A stretch of 64,000 nucleotides of DNA from Streptomyces sp. BHT-5-2. Its GTDB lineage: Bacteria > Actinomycetota > Actinomycetes > Streptomycetales > Streptomycetaceae. A model generated the notes under the pieces. The model was not told the DNA's origin. It made no database searches and worked only from the letters and a program-made list of their open reading frames with translations. The stretch covers positions 2,294,001 through 2,358,000 of the forward strand of contig NZ_CP081497.1 of NCBI RefSeq assembly GCF_019774615.1, given 5' to 3'. Below, piece after piece: positions 1 through 8,643 of the stretch. Each line of letters begins with the position of its first letter. The first letter of the stretch is position 1. A program made the position numbers and the translations under genes.

Positions 1-170
1 CGCGGACAACTTCCCGGCTTCACCGAGTCCATGGCGGCACGGCACGTATCATGCCGCGAGAGTTCACTCGTAGGAGTGATGTACGAGGTGCCTGCGGAGT
101 AGTAGCTTGCGGAAAGTGAGAGGGATTTTCCAGTGCAGCGCGCTATAGGCGCGTGTCGGCCTGCGGGGCT

Positions 171-236
171 ACGGTAGTTGCAGCTCCCCCCCCGCATCAC
201 TGGCGTGTACGTATGGTTCAAGTCTCGGACACACCT
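171..236 (+). repeat. Diverged direct repeat, copy A (att-like?)
   Basis: This stretch resembles 7757-7825 in the same orientation. Both share the cores CTACGG(T/C)AG, CCCCGCATCAC(T/C)GGC, GT(A/G)CGTAT(G/C)GTTCAAG and CTCGGACAC, with scattered substitutions and short length differences. The copies bracket the broken recombinase and the Rhs toxin operon, as the ends of an old integrated element would. That role is inference, because the copies are too diverged to be a fresh attachment duplication. Apart from this repeat I see no gene between positions 1 and 371. Confidence 0.5.
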
Positions 237-371
237 ATCGCACACGCTGCCCGCTCTGCGGGCAGCCGCAGCTGGCACCCGCCTCGGGCTTCCGCCCGGG
301 AGTGGGTGCTTGTTGTTTCACTGCCTCCTGTTCTCCTCCCTTCGGTTGCTCGTGGGCGTTGTGGGTCACGT

Positions 372-1854
372 TCAGCCGATGGTGATCCTTTCTGCTCGCG
401 AGGTATCGGCGGCCAGGGTCCTGGTCGCGGGGTCGAAGGTCAGCGTGAGCGCCTTGACCCGGAGGTACCCGACCGCATCGGCTTGCGTGGGCGGGTGCCG
501 CGAGCGGCTTCAAGAAGCTTTCCGTCCGGGGCGGCGGCGGTGAGCCGGATGAGCAGGGCGGGCAGGTGCGGCAGGACGTGGTCCTCGCGCACATACGCGT
601 TGGACGGCCGGCCCGGGTCAGGCGGCGTCGCGCTGGTGTGGCCGTGGCGGCAGAGGTAGGCGGGCCGGTGGTTCGACCAGCAGGATTCCATCCGCCGGCC
701 GCACACCCCACAGCGCAGCAGTCCGGCCAGCAGATAGGTCCGGCCTGGTGCCGTCTCCCTTGTTGCTCGGATGTGCTGCGCGGCGACGAAGTCGGCTTCG
801 CTGACCAGCGCCGGCTGCGCGGGCTTGGTGGAGATGACCCAGTCCTCGGGGGCGTTCCAGCGCATCACGTCGCGATGCCCCAGCCCGGTGTTGTCCGGAT
901 CGAGCAACTCGTGATCGGTGCGCTGCCGATTCCACACCTGTCGACCGGTGTAGCGCGGGTTGCTCAGAATCGCGCGCACCGAGGTCAGAGCCCACTTGTC
1001 ACCGGAGAGGTGTGGTTGCGTTCGGGGTCGGCTGCCGACGGGCAGGGAATGCCCGCGTCGTTCAGGGCGCGGGTGATGCGGGCGATGCTGTGCTGGGCCA
1101 GCCGTTGAGCGAAGATCCACCTGACGATCTCGCCGCACTCCGGATCGATGTCCAGACGCTGGATCCGGACCCCGCGGCGAGCAAAGGAACGATTGGGGTG
1201 CGGGCCGGCGTCCACCAGCCGGTAGCCGTACGGTGGACGTCCGCCCAGATAGCGGCCCTGGTCGCGGGCTTGCACGGTCATCGCGCTGCGTACCCGGATC
1301 CGGGCGCGGGCGACCTCCCGCTTGGACAGGATGCCCAGCAGGATCATCAGTTCCTCGTGGCCGACGAGGGCCGGGTCGATGGCTCCGCCCAGCTCCGGCA
1401 CCCACAGCGCCACGCCGTAGTGCTCGAAGAGTGGCGCCATCGACGCGAACTGGTTGCCGTGGAAGGCACGCTCACAGGAGCCGATGGCGATCGCATCGAA
1501 ATCCCGGTCGGGATCGGCCATCGCCGCGAGCAAAGCAGCCGCTTGCGGGTGGCGCGCCCACGGCAGCACCCTGCTGTGACCAATGTCGAAGAACTCGGCC
1601 ACCACTCGCCCGTACCCTGACGTCACCGCCTGTGCCTGCAGCAGCTGCCAGGACCGCGAGGTAGCGGGATCCTGATGGTCCTCGGTGGAGACCCGGCCGT
1701 AGAACGTGAAACGCAGCTGCCCCGCAGACGCCTGCACCATCGTGGTAGATCGTGACCGTCCATGGTCGCGAGCCCAACCCGCAAGCGGACTGGGCACAAC
1801 CGGGCTGCTGGGGGTGGGACCGGTGGCTGAAGCCTCCAACGCCATGCGAGCCAC
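372..1854 (-). pseudogene. Large serine recombinase, broken by two frameshifts
   Basis: This is a relic of a site-specific serine recombinase, the family that integrates, excises or inverts mobile DNA through a Ser-DNA intermediate. Read on the minus strand from 1854 (or the internal ATG at 1740), the first frame holds the resolvase domain, with FYGRVSTEDHQDP carrying the nucleophilic Ser. It continues into the recombinase domain (GGRPPYGYRL, ITRALNDAGIPCPS). The frame breaks near 1005-1020. The next frame continues with NPRYTGRQVWNRQ and a zinc ribbon (LRCGVCGRRMESC). It breaks again near 470-515, after which a third frame supplies a typical family tail (LTLTFDPATRTL) ending at 372. Domain order and total length fit one ancestral gene of about 490 codons. 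Two indels make it non-functional unless they are assembly errors. Confidence 0.85.
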
Positions 1855-2549
1855 CTCTCTGTAGGCGCGCCATTTCGTCTACGTCTGGGCGACCGTCCGT
1901 AACAGACCGCCTCCAGACGCCGCTTCCGCCTGTGCGGCCGGTTGCCCCTTCGCGATTGAGGTCAGGAGCACCAACATCAGCTGGCGCGTCCTTGCCTCTA
2001 TGGGTCGGGATACCCAGTAGGCGAGGGAGCGTCACCAGCGCACAGGCGCACGAACGTGGTGAGGACTGGTCGCGGCGAGCTGGAGTGGTTCGAGGCCAAC
2101 CCGCTGTCCGGCGAGTGCTTTCGGGAACTTTGCCCGAGCGCAGAAGCCGGCGTACGTGTTCACGACGGGTCGATCTGCAAGGGGAGCGAGCCGCAGTCGC
2201 GGACCCGGCGGTGTGCGACGCCTCGAGGCTCGCGCTCGCGTCGTACTGAACGGACTGCGGCCCGTCCAGGGACGCGGCCGCTGTCAGGGAACGCCTGCTC
2301 GACCCAGGGTGTACTCAATGCCTCGCGACAGGACGGCGCAGAGAAGGAGTCGCTGGCGCATTCAGTGCCCCCTATGCTCGGCCAGCAACGGCACCCGCAT
2401 TCTGTCGACGAGCGTTCGCCGTTTGGTCCGTCGATGACGCTATATATGGCATCTCATTAACTGCTCATTCCTATCTCTTGATGCAAGTCTGATGCCCTGT
2501 AGTCGGCGCGTTCCACCAAGGGGGATGTAAGTGGCAGGGGGGATTCCGT
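1855..2549. other. Intergenic region upstream of the WXG100-like/Rhs operon
   Basis: I see no convincing gene in these 695 bases. The open frame around 2056-2200 (starting MVRTGRGELEWFEANPLSG) matches nothing I recognise and loses protein-like composition after about 40 codons. The last 110 bases include an AT-richer patch (2440-2500, with TATATATGG), unusual in this GC-rich DNA. It is the most likely place for the promoter of the toxin operon. A G-rich ribosome-binding tract (GGCAGGGGGG) sits just before the start at 2550. Confidence 0.4.
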
Positions 2550-3284
2550 ATGGCGATTGAGCTGCCGGATGAGGTGGTGACGTTCCTTCAGTTCATCGGG
2601 GTGAACTGGCCGAGCGTCAATGAGGACAAGGTCCGCGAGTTCGCGTCCCATGTGCGGGATTTCGCGCAGAAGCTGGATGAGACTCACAAGGACTCGACCT
2701 CGACGATCCACCAGTTGGCCGAGGTGTATCAGGGGGCGTCGTACGAGGCGTTGCTGGCCAAGTGGGGGCAGCTGTCCGACGGGCACATGACGGAGCTGGT
2801 CAATGCCTGCCACACGGTGGCCACAGCGCTGGATATCGCGGCGGAGACGATCGTGGCGATGAAGGTCGAGGCGATCGGTGAGCTGATCGTGCTGGCCATC
2901 ACGTTCGTTGCCGATCAGGCTGCCGCGGTGGCGACGCTGGGGATCGCGGAGGCGGCCGAGGCGCTGGTGATCGCGGCGGGCAGGAAGCTGGTCAACTTCC
3001 TTGAGCAGCAGTTGGAGCAGTACATCATCGGCCAGGTCGTCGAGGCGGCGATCAATCCGTTGGTGGAGGTGGTCGGCAAGGCGGTGAGCGGCATGGTCTT
3101 CCAGGCTGCTGAGTCCGCACTCGGTGTCTCCAGCAGCGGGGGCGGGGGTGGTGCGGGGGCGAGTTTCTCCATCCATCCGGAGGAGCTGCACAAGCGCGCC
3201 GAGGTGTTGCGCGGGCATGCGCGGACGGTGGCGTCGCATGCCGCTGAGTTCGAGTCGAAGGCTGCGGGGGTGAGCTTCGAGTGA
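2550..3284 (+). CDS. WXG100-like N-terminal domain protein, partner of the Rhs toxin
   Basis: A 244-residue protein encoded directly before an Rhs toxin. Residues about 10-100 form a helical WXG100/ESX-like region (VNWPSVNEDKVREFASHVRDF). A long Ala/Val/Ile-rich segment at about 105-190 has hydrophobic, possibly membrane-active helices, then comes a Gly-rich linker and a second helical stretch (FSIHPEELHKRAEVL). Proteins of this type are known in actinomycetes upstream of large polymorphic toxins and are thought to act as ESX/type VII export partners. The stop overlaps the Rhs start as GTGA, so translation is probably coupled. The ATG at 2550 has a strong upstream G-rich ribosome-binding tract. 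The export role is inferred from family and context. Confidence 0.75.
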   Translation: MAIELPDEVVTFLQFIGVNWPSVNEDKVREFASHVRDFAQKLDETHKDSTSTIHQLAEVYQGASYEALLAKWGQLSDGHMTELVNACHTVATALDIAAETIVAMKVEAIGELIVLAITFVADQAAAVATLGIAEAAEALVIAAGRKLVNFLEQQLEQYIIGQVVEAAINPLVEVVGKAVSGMVFQAAESALGVSSSGGGGGAGASFSIHPEELHKRAEVLRGHARTVASHAAEFESKAAGVSFE

Positions 3285-6200
3285 GCAACCGGATCGTCAA
3301 GGCGCTGGAGCACGGTGCGGAGAAACTGGGCAAGACCCTTGCCAAGGACGCGAGCAAGGCCGTCCAGGACCTGTACCACGATGCCGGGGGCCGGCTGAAG
3401 AAGGTCGCCACCAACCACGCCGAGAACGACGCCAAGCACGCCGCCGAACTCGACAAGCTCCTCAAGGGCCGTAAGGAAGACATGCCGCGTGCGCCCCATG
3501 GCACAAGCGGCGGCGGCCGGCCGTCGAGTGGTGGCCGGTCCGGTGGTGGATCCTCGGCGGGCGGTCCCAGCCGTCCCGGCCAGGCTTCGGAAGGAAACGG
3601 CAGCTGCCGGACCGGCGGCGACCCCGTGGACGTGGTGTCCGGCCAGATGATCACCACGAAGACCGACCTGGACCTGCCGGGCCTGCTGCCCTTGGTGCTG
3701 CGCCGCTCCTACGCCTCCGGCTACCAGGCCGGCAGGCTCTTCGGTCCCGGCTGGTCGTCGACGCTCGATGTACGGGTGGAGGTTGACGCCCGCGGTATTC
3801 GTTACGCCGGGGACGACGCCCAGATCCTGCACTACCCGCGTCCGGCGACGTCGGACGAGCCCGTGTTTCCCGAGCACGGTGCCCGATGGCCGCTGTTCTG
3901 GGACGAGGTGAGCGACGCCATCCGGATCGAGGACCCGGAGACCGGCTGGACACGGCACTTCGAGGCCGCCCCGGACGGAGACGTGGTGCGGCCGCTGAGC
4001 GCGCTGACCGACCGCAACGGGCACCGCATCAGCTGCCTCCATGATGACGAAGGTTTCCCGACCGGCATCGAGCACAGCGGCGGCTACCGCGTCGCCGTCG
4101 ACATCGTGCACACCCCAGCAGGCATACGCGTCGAGGCCCTGCGGCTCCTTGACGGTACCCACGCCCTGCAGGGCACGACCCTCATGACGTACGCCTACGA
4201 TGTCCACGGCCGGCTCACGGATGTCATCAACGCCTCAGGCCGACCGCTGGTCTACGCCTACGACTCCGCCGACCGGATCACGTCGTGGACCGACCGCAAT
4301 GGCTACAGCTACACCTACGTATACGACCCGCAGACCGGGCGCGTATCAGCGGGCATCGGTCCCGACAACCGGCTCTCCGCGACATTCAGCTACGACACGA
4401 TGCAGCGGATCACCACTGTCACCGACAGCCTGGGACAGCGCACCGCATACCACTACGACCAGCACGATCACGTGGTGCGCACGGTGAACCCAGCGGGGAA
4501 CAGTGTCCACACCACCTACGACCCGTATGGCCGCCTCACCTCGCACACCGACGAGTTGGGCAACACCACCCACTACACCCGCGATGCGCACGGTGAGCCG
4601 TTGCGCATCGACTGGCCGGACGGCACGGCTGTGTCGATCGACTACAACGAGCTGCGGCTGCCCGTACGGGTGGAGAACCGCGACGGAACGGTGTGGAGGT
4701 ACGCCTACGACGCCCGGGGCAACCTCACCGACTCCACCGATCCCGCCGGCGCGGTGACCAGGTTTGCCTACGACGAGCAGGGCCGCCGCGTGTCCCGGAC
4801 CGACGCTCTGGGCGCCACCACGTGCTACCAGCCGAACGCCGCCGGTCTGCCGCTGCGGATCACCACTTCCGGCGGCGGCACCGTCAGCCTGGAACGGGAT
4901 GCGTGGGGGCGGGTGGTCACCGCCACCGACGCGGTCGGCGGGACCGTGCGGCAGGGTTGGACGACGGGTGGCGACTTGGTGTGGCGGGTCGCCGCCGACG
5001 GGGCGCGTGAGGAGTGGGAGTACGACCCGGAGGGCAACCTCACCGCGCACCGCGATCCGGCGGGCGGAACGACCGCCTACTCCTATGGTGCGTTCGACAT
5101 GCCCAGCCAGCGGATCGACCCCGACGGTTCCCGCTACCTCTTCGACCACGACAGCGAACTGCGTCTGGTCGCCGTGACCAACCCCGCCGGCCTCACCTGG
5201 TCGTACACCTACGACGAGACGGGCTGCCTGACCACTGAGACCGACTTCAACAACCGCACCCTGCGCTATGGCAGCGACGCCGCCGGACGCCTGACCGAGC
5301 GGGTCAACGGGGCCGGCCAGAGCGTGCGGTACCTCCGCGACGCGGTCGGCCGAGTGGTCAGCAGCACCACCGGTGACGGGGCGACCACCACCTACGCGTA
5401 CGACCGCGCGGCTCGGCTGATCCGCGCCACCACACCGGACTGCGTGCTGGAGTACACCTACGACGTCCTGGGACGGCCGCTGACGGAAAGCATCGACGGT
5501 CGCGTCCTGACCAACACCTACGACGCGGCAGGCCGCCGGACCCGCCGGGTGACGCCGACCGGCGCCGCATCGGAGTGGACGTACGATGCGGCCGGGCTGC
5601 CGGCTACGCTGGCCACCCTGGGCGGCAACCTGACCTTCCGCTACGACGCCGCCGGGCGCGAGACCACCCGCTTCTTCGGCACCGCCGCCGCCCTCACCCA
5701 GAGCTGGGACAGCGCACACCAGCTCGCCGGCCAGGCCATCTGGGCTCTGGAGCCCGCCACCGCGGACAGCGGTGCATCCCCGGAACATCGCAAGGTCCAG
5801 GCCCGCTCCTACACCTACCGCGCGGACGGCCTGCCCACCGAGATCGTCGACCACCTGGACGGCACCCGAAGCTTCTCGCTCGACGCAGCCGGCCGGGTCA
5901 CCGCCCTACGCGCAGCGACCTGGACGGAGTCCTACGCCTACGACAGCCTGGGAAACCTGACCCAGGCGGCATACCCCGCCGCGGACGACGCCGCGCAGGG
6001 CACACGCGAGCACACCGGCACCCTGGTGCGCGCCGCCGGACGTACGACCTACCAGCACGACGCCCAGGGACGCCTCGTACGGGCAACGCGACGCACCCTC
6101 TCCGGACAGGAACGGGACTGGCAGTACGCCTGGGACGCCGAGGACCGGCTCATCCGGGCAGTCACTCCGGACGGAGCGACCTGGTCCTACGGCTACGACG

Positions 6201-7129
6201 CCCTCGGCCGCCGGGTGAGCAAGACCCGCACGGACCGGGACGGCGACGTCACGGAGCGGGTGTTCTTCAGTTGGGACGGCGTCAACCTGGCGGAACAGCT
6301 CACCGTGGTTCCGAACCAGGCATCGTCCCGGACCTGGGACTGGGACCCCGGCACGCACCGGGCCGCCACCCAACTCGACAGGGTGTGGGAGACCAAGGAC
6401 GAGCTTCCGCAATCGGAAGTCAACCGCCGCTTCCACGCCATCGTCACCGACCTGATCGGGACCCCGCGTGAGCTGGTCACCCTCAGCGGCGAGATCGCAT
6501 GGCGCGCGTCCGCCACCCTCTGGGGCCACTCCACGACCCACGGAACGAGCCTGCACGGCCTGGACTGTCCCCTGCGGTTCCCGGGCCAGTTCTTCGACGC
6601 CGAGACTGGTCTGCACTACAACCTCGCCCGCTACTACGACCCCGACTCCGCCCGCTACCTCTCGCCCGACCCGCTTGGACTGGAACCAGCCCCCAACCAC
6701 CACGCCTACGTCGACAACCCTCTGCGGTGGCTGGACCCACTGGGCCTGGCGAAGAAGATCACCCGCATCTACGACGACAAGGACTACAAGAAGCACGGTG
6801 CTTCGGCCGGCTCTTCGGGAGGGCGGGAGATCTCACGGGCACCATCGGACGGCCAAGCGGCGCTTGACCGATCCATCTCGCTCAATCCCGAGAACCCCAG
6901 TGCCCCGCGCCGACTCGGGGTCGACCACGTGAACAATGAGATCGTGGTTCTGGACCGCCAAAGGGAGATCGAGAACAAGGACGGCAGTGTCACCGAGCTC
7001 TACCACGGTCATGTGCAGTCGCAGTATCCCTCCCGCACCGTGACGGAAGGAGACCTCACTAAGCTGAAGAGGGCTGGGATGATCAACAACACCAAGAAGC
7101 AGCGGGTACTGCCGCCTTCCTGTGACTGA
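3281..7129 (+). CDS. Rhs-family polymorphic toxin (DUF6531, YD repeats, C-terminal toxin)
   Basis: A 1282-residue Rhs protein. Residues 1-110 are a charged helical leader plus a Gly/Ser-rich linker. A DUF6531-type start follows (GDPVDVVSGQMITTKTDLDL), then many YD repeats (YAYDxxGRLT type) from about 300 to 1080. The Rhs core closes at about 1112-1153 with YNLARYYDPDSARYLSPDP and DPLGL. The YD shell is known to encapsulate the toxin until release. The final ~129 residues are the variable toxin module (QAALDRSISL, RRLGVDHVNNEIVVLDRQ, LYHGHVQSQYP). It resembles modules I associate with polymorphic toxin type 17, but I am not certain. There is no signal peptide, so export probably depends on the WXG100-like partner or another system. 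The start is a GTG overlapping the upstream stop. Confidence 0.88.
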   Translation: MSNRIVKALEHGAEKLGKTLAKDASKAVQDLYHDAGGRLKKVATNHAENDAKHAAELDKLLKGRKEDMPRAPHGTSGGGRPSSGGRSGGGSSAGGPSRPGQASEGNGSCRTGGDPVDVVSGQMITTKTDLDLPGLLPLVLRRSYASGYQAGRLFGPGWSSTLDVRVEVDARGIRYAGDDAQILHYPRPATSDEPVFPEHGARWPLFWDEVSDAIRIEDPETGWTRHFEAAPDGDVVRPLSALTDRNGHRISCLHDDEGFPTGIEHSGGYRVAVDIVHTPAGIRVEALRLLDGTHALQGTTLMTYAYDVHGRLTDVINASGRPLVYAYDSADRITSWTDRNGYSYTYVYDPQTGRVSAGIGPDNRLSATFSYDTMQRITTVTDSLGQRTAYHYDQHDHVVRTVNPAGNSVHTTYDPYGRLTSHTDELGNTTHYTRDAHGEPLRIDWPDGTAVSIDYNELRLPVRVENRDGTVWRYAYDARGNLTDSTDPAGAVTRFAYDEQGRRVSRTDALGATTCYQPNAAGLPLRITTSGGGTVSLERDAWGRVVTATDAVGGTVRQGWTTGGDLVWRVAADGAREEWEYDPEGNLTAHRDPAGGTTAYSYGAFDMPSQRIDPDGSRYLFDHDSELRLVAVTNPAGLTWSYTYDETGCLTTETDFNNRTLRYGSDAAGRLTERVNGAGQSVRYLRDAVGRVVSSTTGDGATTTYAYDRAARLIRATTPDCVLEYTYDVLGRPLTESIDGRVLTNTYDAAGRRTRRVTPTGAASEWTYDAAGLPATLATLGGNLTFRYDAAGRETTRFFGTAAALTQSWDSAHQLAGQAIWALEPATADSGASPEHRKVQARSYTYRADGLPTEIVDHLDGTRSFSLDAAGRVTALRAATWTESYAYDSLGNLTQAAYPAADDAAQGTREHTGTLVRAAGRTTYQHDAQGRLVRATRRTLSGQERDWQYAWDAEDRLIRAVTPDGATWSYGYDALGRRVSKTRTDRDGDVTERVFFSWDGVNLAEQLTVVPNQASSRTWDWDPGTHRAATQLDRVWETKDELPQSEVNRRFHAIVTDLIGTPRELVTLSGEIAWRASATLWGHSTTHGTSLHGLDCPLRFPGQFFDAETGLHYNLARYYDPDSARYLSPDPLGLEPAPNHHAYVDNPLRWLDPLGLAKKITRIYDDKDYKKHGASAGSSGGREISRAPSDGQAALDRSISLNPENPSAPRRLGVDHVNNEIVVLDRQREIENKDGSVTELYHGHVQSQYPSRTVTEGDLTKLKRAGMINNTKKQRVLPPSCD

Positions 7130-7151
7130 CCATGTTGGGAGGGGCACCGAC

Positions 7152-7646
7152 GTGCCGAATGAGCCGGACTGGGAGACCGGGGACGGGGTGATCGACATCC
7201 GTGATCCGGCCGAGATCGACGCCGCCTTCGACCGAGGCGAGAGACATGTGGGGACCGCCGTCATCGGATTGGTACTGCACGGCGATGACGTCGCCGTGAT
7301 CGCGCCTCGGGTGGAACGCGCGATGCGTTCACCGGATCCCAAGGTGCGCGAGCTGGGGTTCGTAGCCGCAGGCGACATGGCTCGCCTATACACCACGCTC
7401 AGCCCGGGGATCTATGCCGTGCTGCGTGCGGAAGGGCTCGGTGGCGTGGCTGAAAACGCCATCCGGGACGCGCTGACGTTCATCCCCCTGGGGCAGTTGC
7501 CATGGTGGATGCGGCGTCTGGCGCTGTGGCTTTCGGTACGCGACACGGTGGAGGGACGCCTGCTGAGGCTCCAGGACTTCATTGAGCGGGCAGCAGACGC
7601 TGTAAAGGCGGTATTTGGGAAGATGCGCAAGAAGAAGAACCCGTGA
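7152..7646 (+). CDS. Probable immunity protein for the Rhs toxin
   Basis: A 164-residue, probably cytoplasmic protein encoded directly after the Rhs toxin, where cognate immunity genes are normally found. Its middle (RVERAMRSPDPKVRELGFVA) resembles one HEAT-type helical repeat. The C-terminus ends in basic residues (KMRKKKNP). I chose the GTG at 7152 because GGGAGGGG lies 7 bases upstream. An earlier in-frame GTG at 7122 would overlap the toxin gene by 8 bases. A perfect hairpin just after the stop closes the operon. Immunity function is inferred from position and size, since the family itself is not one I can name. Confidence 0.6.
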   Translation: MPNEPDWETGDGVIDIRDPAEIDAAFDRGERHVGTAVIGLVLHGDDVAVIAPRVERAMRSPDPKVRELGFVAAGDMARLYTTLSPGIYAVLRAEGLGGVAENAIRDALTFIPLGQLPWWMRRLALWLSVRDTVEGRLLRLQDFIERAADAVKAVFGKMRKKKNP

Positions 7647-7650
7647 ACGG

Positions 7651-7674
7651 GCCCCAGCTCCCGCGAGCTGGGGC
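7651..7674 (+). terminator. Hairpin terminator after the Rhs operon
   Basis: GCCCCAGCTC, loop CCGC, then GAGCTGGGGC form a perfect 10-bp stem 4 bases after the immunity stop codon. There is no T-run, which is usual for actinomycete terminators. Confidence 0.7.
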
Positions 7675-7756
7675 GTAACGCTGTAGGGGCGTCTTGCCGG
7701 TCGCTCTGCAGGCGTTCGAGGGCCTGCGGGCCTTCGCTCTGGCCTTGATTCCCCTA

Positions 7757-7825
7757 CGGCAGCCGCAATTCACCCCGCATCACCGGCATGTGCGTATCGT
7801 TCAAGCCCCCCTCGGACACCAGAGC
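7757..7825 (+). repeat. Diverged direct repeat, copy B (att-like?)
   Basis: Same orientation and partial identity to 171-236 (see that entry). Copy B lies between the Rhs operon terminator and a second hairpin, and just outside the tail of a possible integrase on the minus strand. It could be the right end of an old insertion, but this is inference. Confidence 0.5.
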
Positions 7826-7829
7826 GAAT

Positions 7830-7852
7830 AGCCCCTCACTAGGGGCTTTCGT
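7830..7852. terminator. Hairpin with short T-rich tail
   Basis: AGCCCCT, loop CACT, then AGGGGCT form a perfect 7-bp stem followed by TTCGTC. It could terminate transcription in either direction between the toxin operon and the minus-strand remnant. Confidence 0.55.
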
Positions 7853-7909
7853 CATTTCTGGGCAGTGGCGTGACCAACCGCGTGACCAACGGCCCAGAGA
7901 TTTCCCAGG

Positions 7910-8075
7910 TCAGACCAGGGATGACAGGCCGAGTCGGCTGGCATTGGAGGCAGCCGGCTTCTTGGCTTCCTCGGCGCGACGCCTGCCGTACCGCGCCATG
8001 GTGTAGCCCGGCGAGTGGTGCCGGGCGTTGGTCGATACCTCTACCGGGTTCTCGTGGTTGTCGAGATCGTTCGTG
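7910..8075 (-). pseudogene. Possible C-terminal tail of a decayed integrase
   Basis: On the minus strand, about 45 codons ending at 7910 read VSTNARHHSPGYTMARYGRR followed by an Ala/Lys-rich tail. This looks like the end of a phage-type tyrosine integrase (the GHxS..xTxxxYGH region), with the usual LGHHS changed to ARHHS. Upstream the same frame is low-complexity and not protein-like, so at most a fragment survives. The match is from memory of the family and is weak. It is supported mildly by the adjacent att-like repeat. Confidence 0.35.
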
Positions 8076-8643
8076 ATCTTCGATGGCGGTGGCGGTGGCG
8101 GTGGCGGCGCGGCCCGCATCACGCCACGAGCCTTCGCTCGTGCGAGCGGTTCGATGTGCTGGACGGCTGCATGTTCGGCAATCGTCTGTCGTAATCCCGC
8201 GCCGTTATCCTCGCCCGTCGCTTCGGTGGCCCGCCGCCCCAGTCGCCGCGAGGTCGGATCGCTGAGCACACCTGCCTCCAACGAAGACGCGACTGGCTCC
8301 GCCCGGACGCCGTGGGGGAAGTGGTGGAGGCCGGTGCGCGTGGGTGGTGGTTCCTTGGTCAAGGACTTCAGATGTCGTCTTCGTCGTCTGAGGAAAGAGT
8401 GGCTGAAAGGCCGTACCGATCCCCTGTAGGTCCACGCCATCGAGATTGCGCCTCGATTACGTCCTGAACGCGTACAACCCTGCGTCATGGTGATGCGGAT
8501 CACGTTCCTTCGTGATCCGAAATGACGGTTTCATCATGTAGATGGCGATTGTCTGGTCTACCCAAGCGAGGTCGCTCTCTCGTACGTTCTCGCGCACAAC
8601 TTCTTCAGAGAATTTTCATCTTTGTGGGCGGGGGAAGAAGGTC
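8076..8643. other. Intergenic region upstream of the LamG protein
   Basis: No gene is evident. It contains a short GGTGGC-type microsatellite at about 8085-8112. The last ~140 bases are less GC-rich and probably hold the promoter for the downstream secreted protein, but I could not identify convincing -35/-10 boxes. Confidence 0.35.

Noticed and set aside
200..236. GGTTCAAGTC resembling a tRNA T-loop (and a similar site near 7800)
   Set aside because: No acceptor, D-arm or anticodon stem can be folded around either site, so no tRNA is called.
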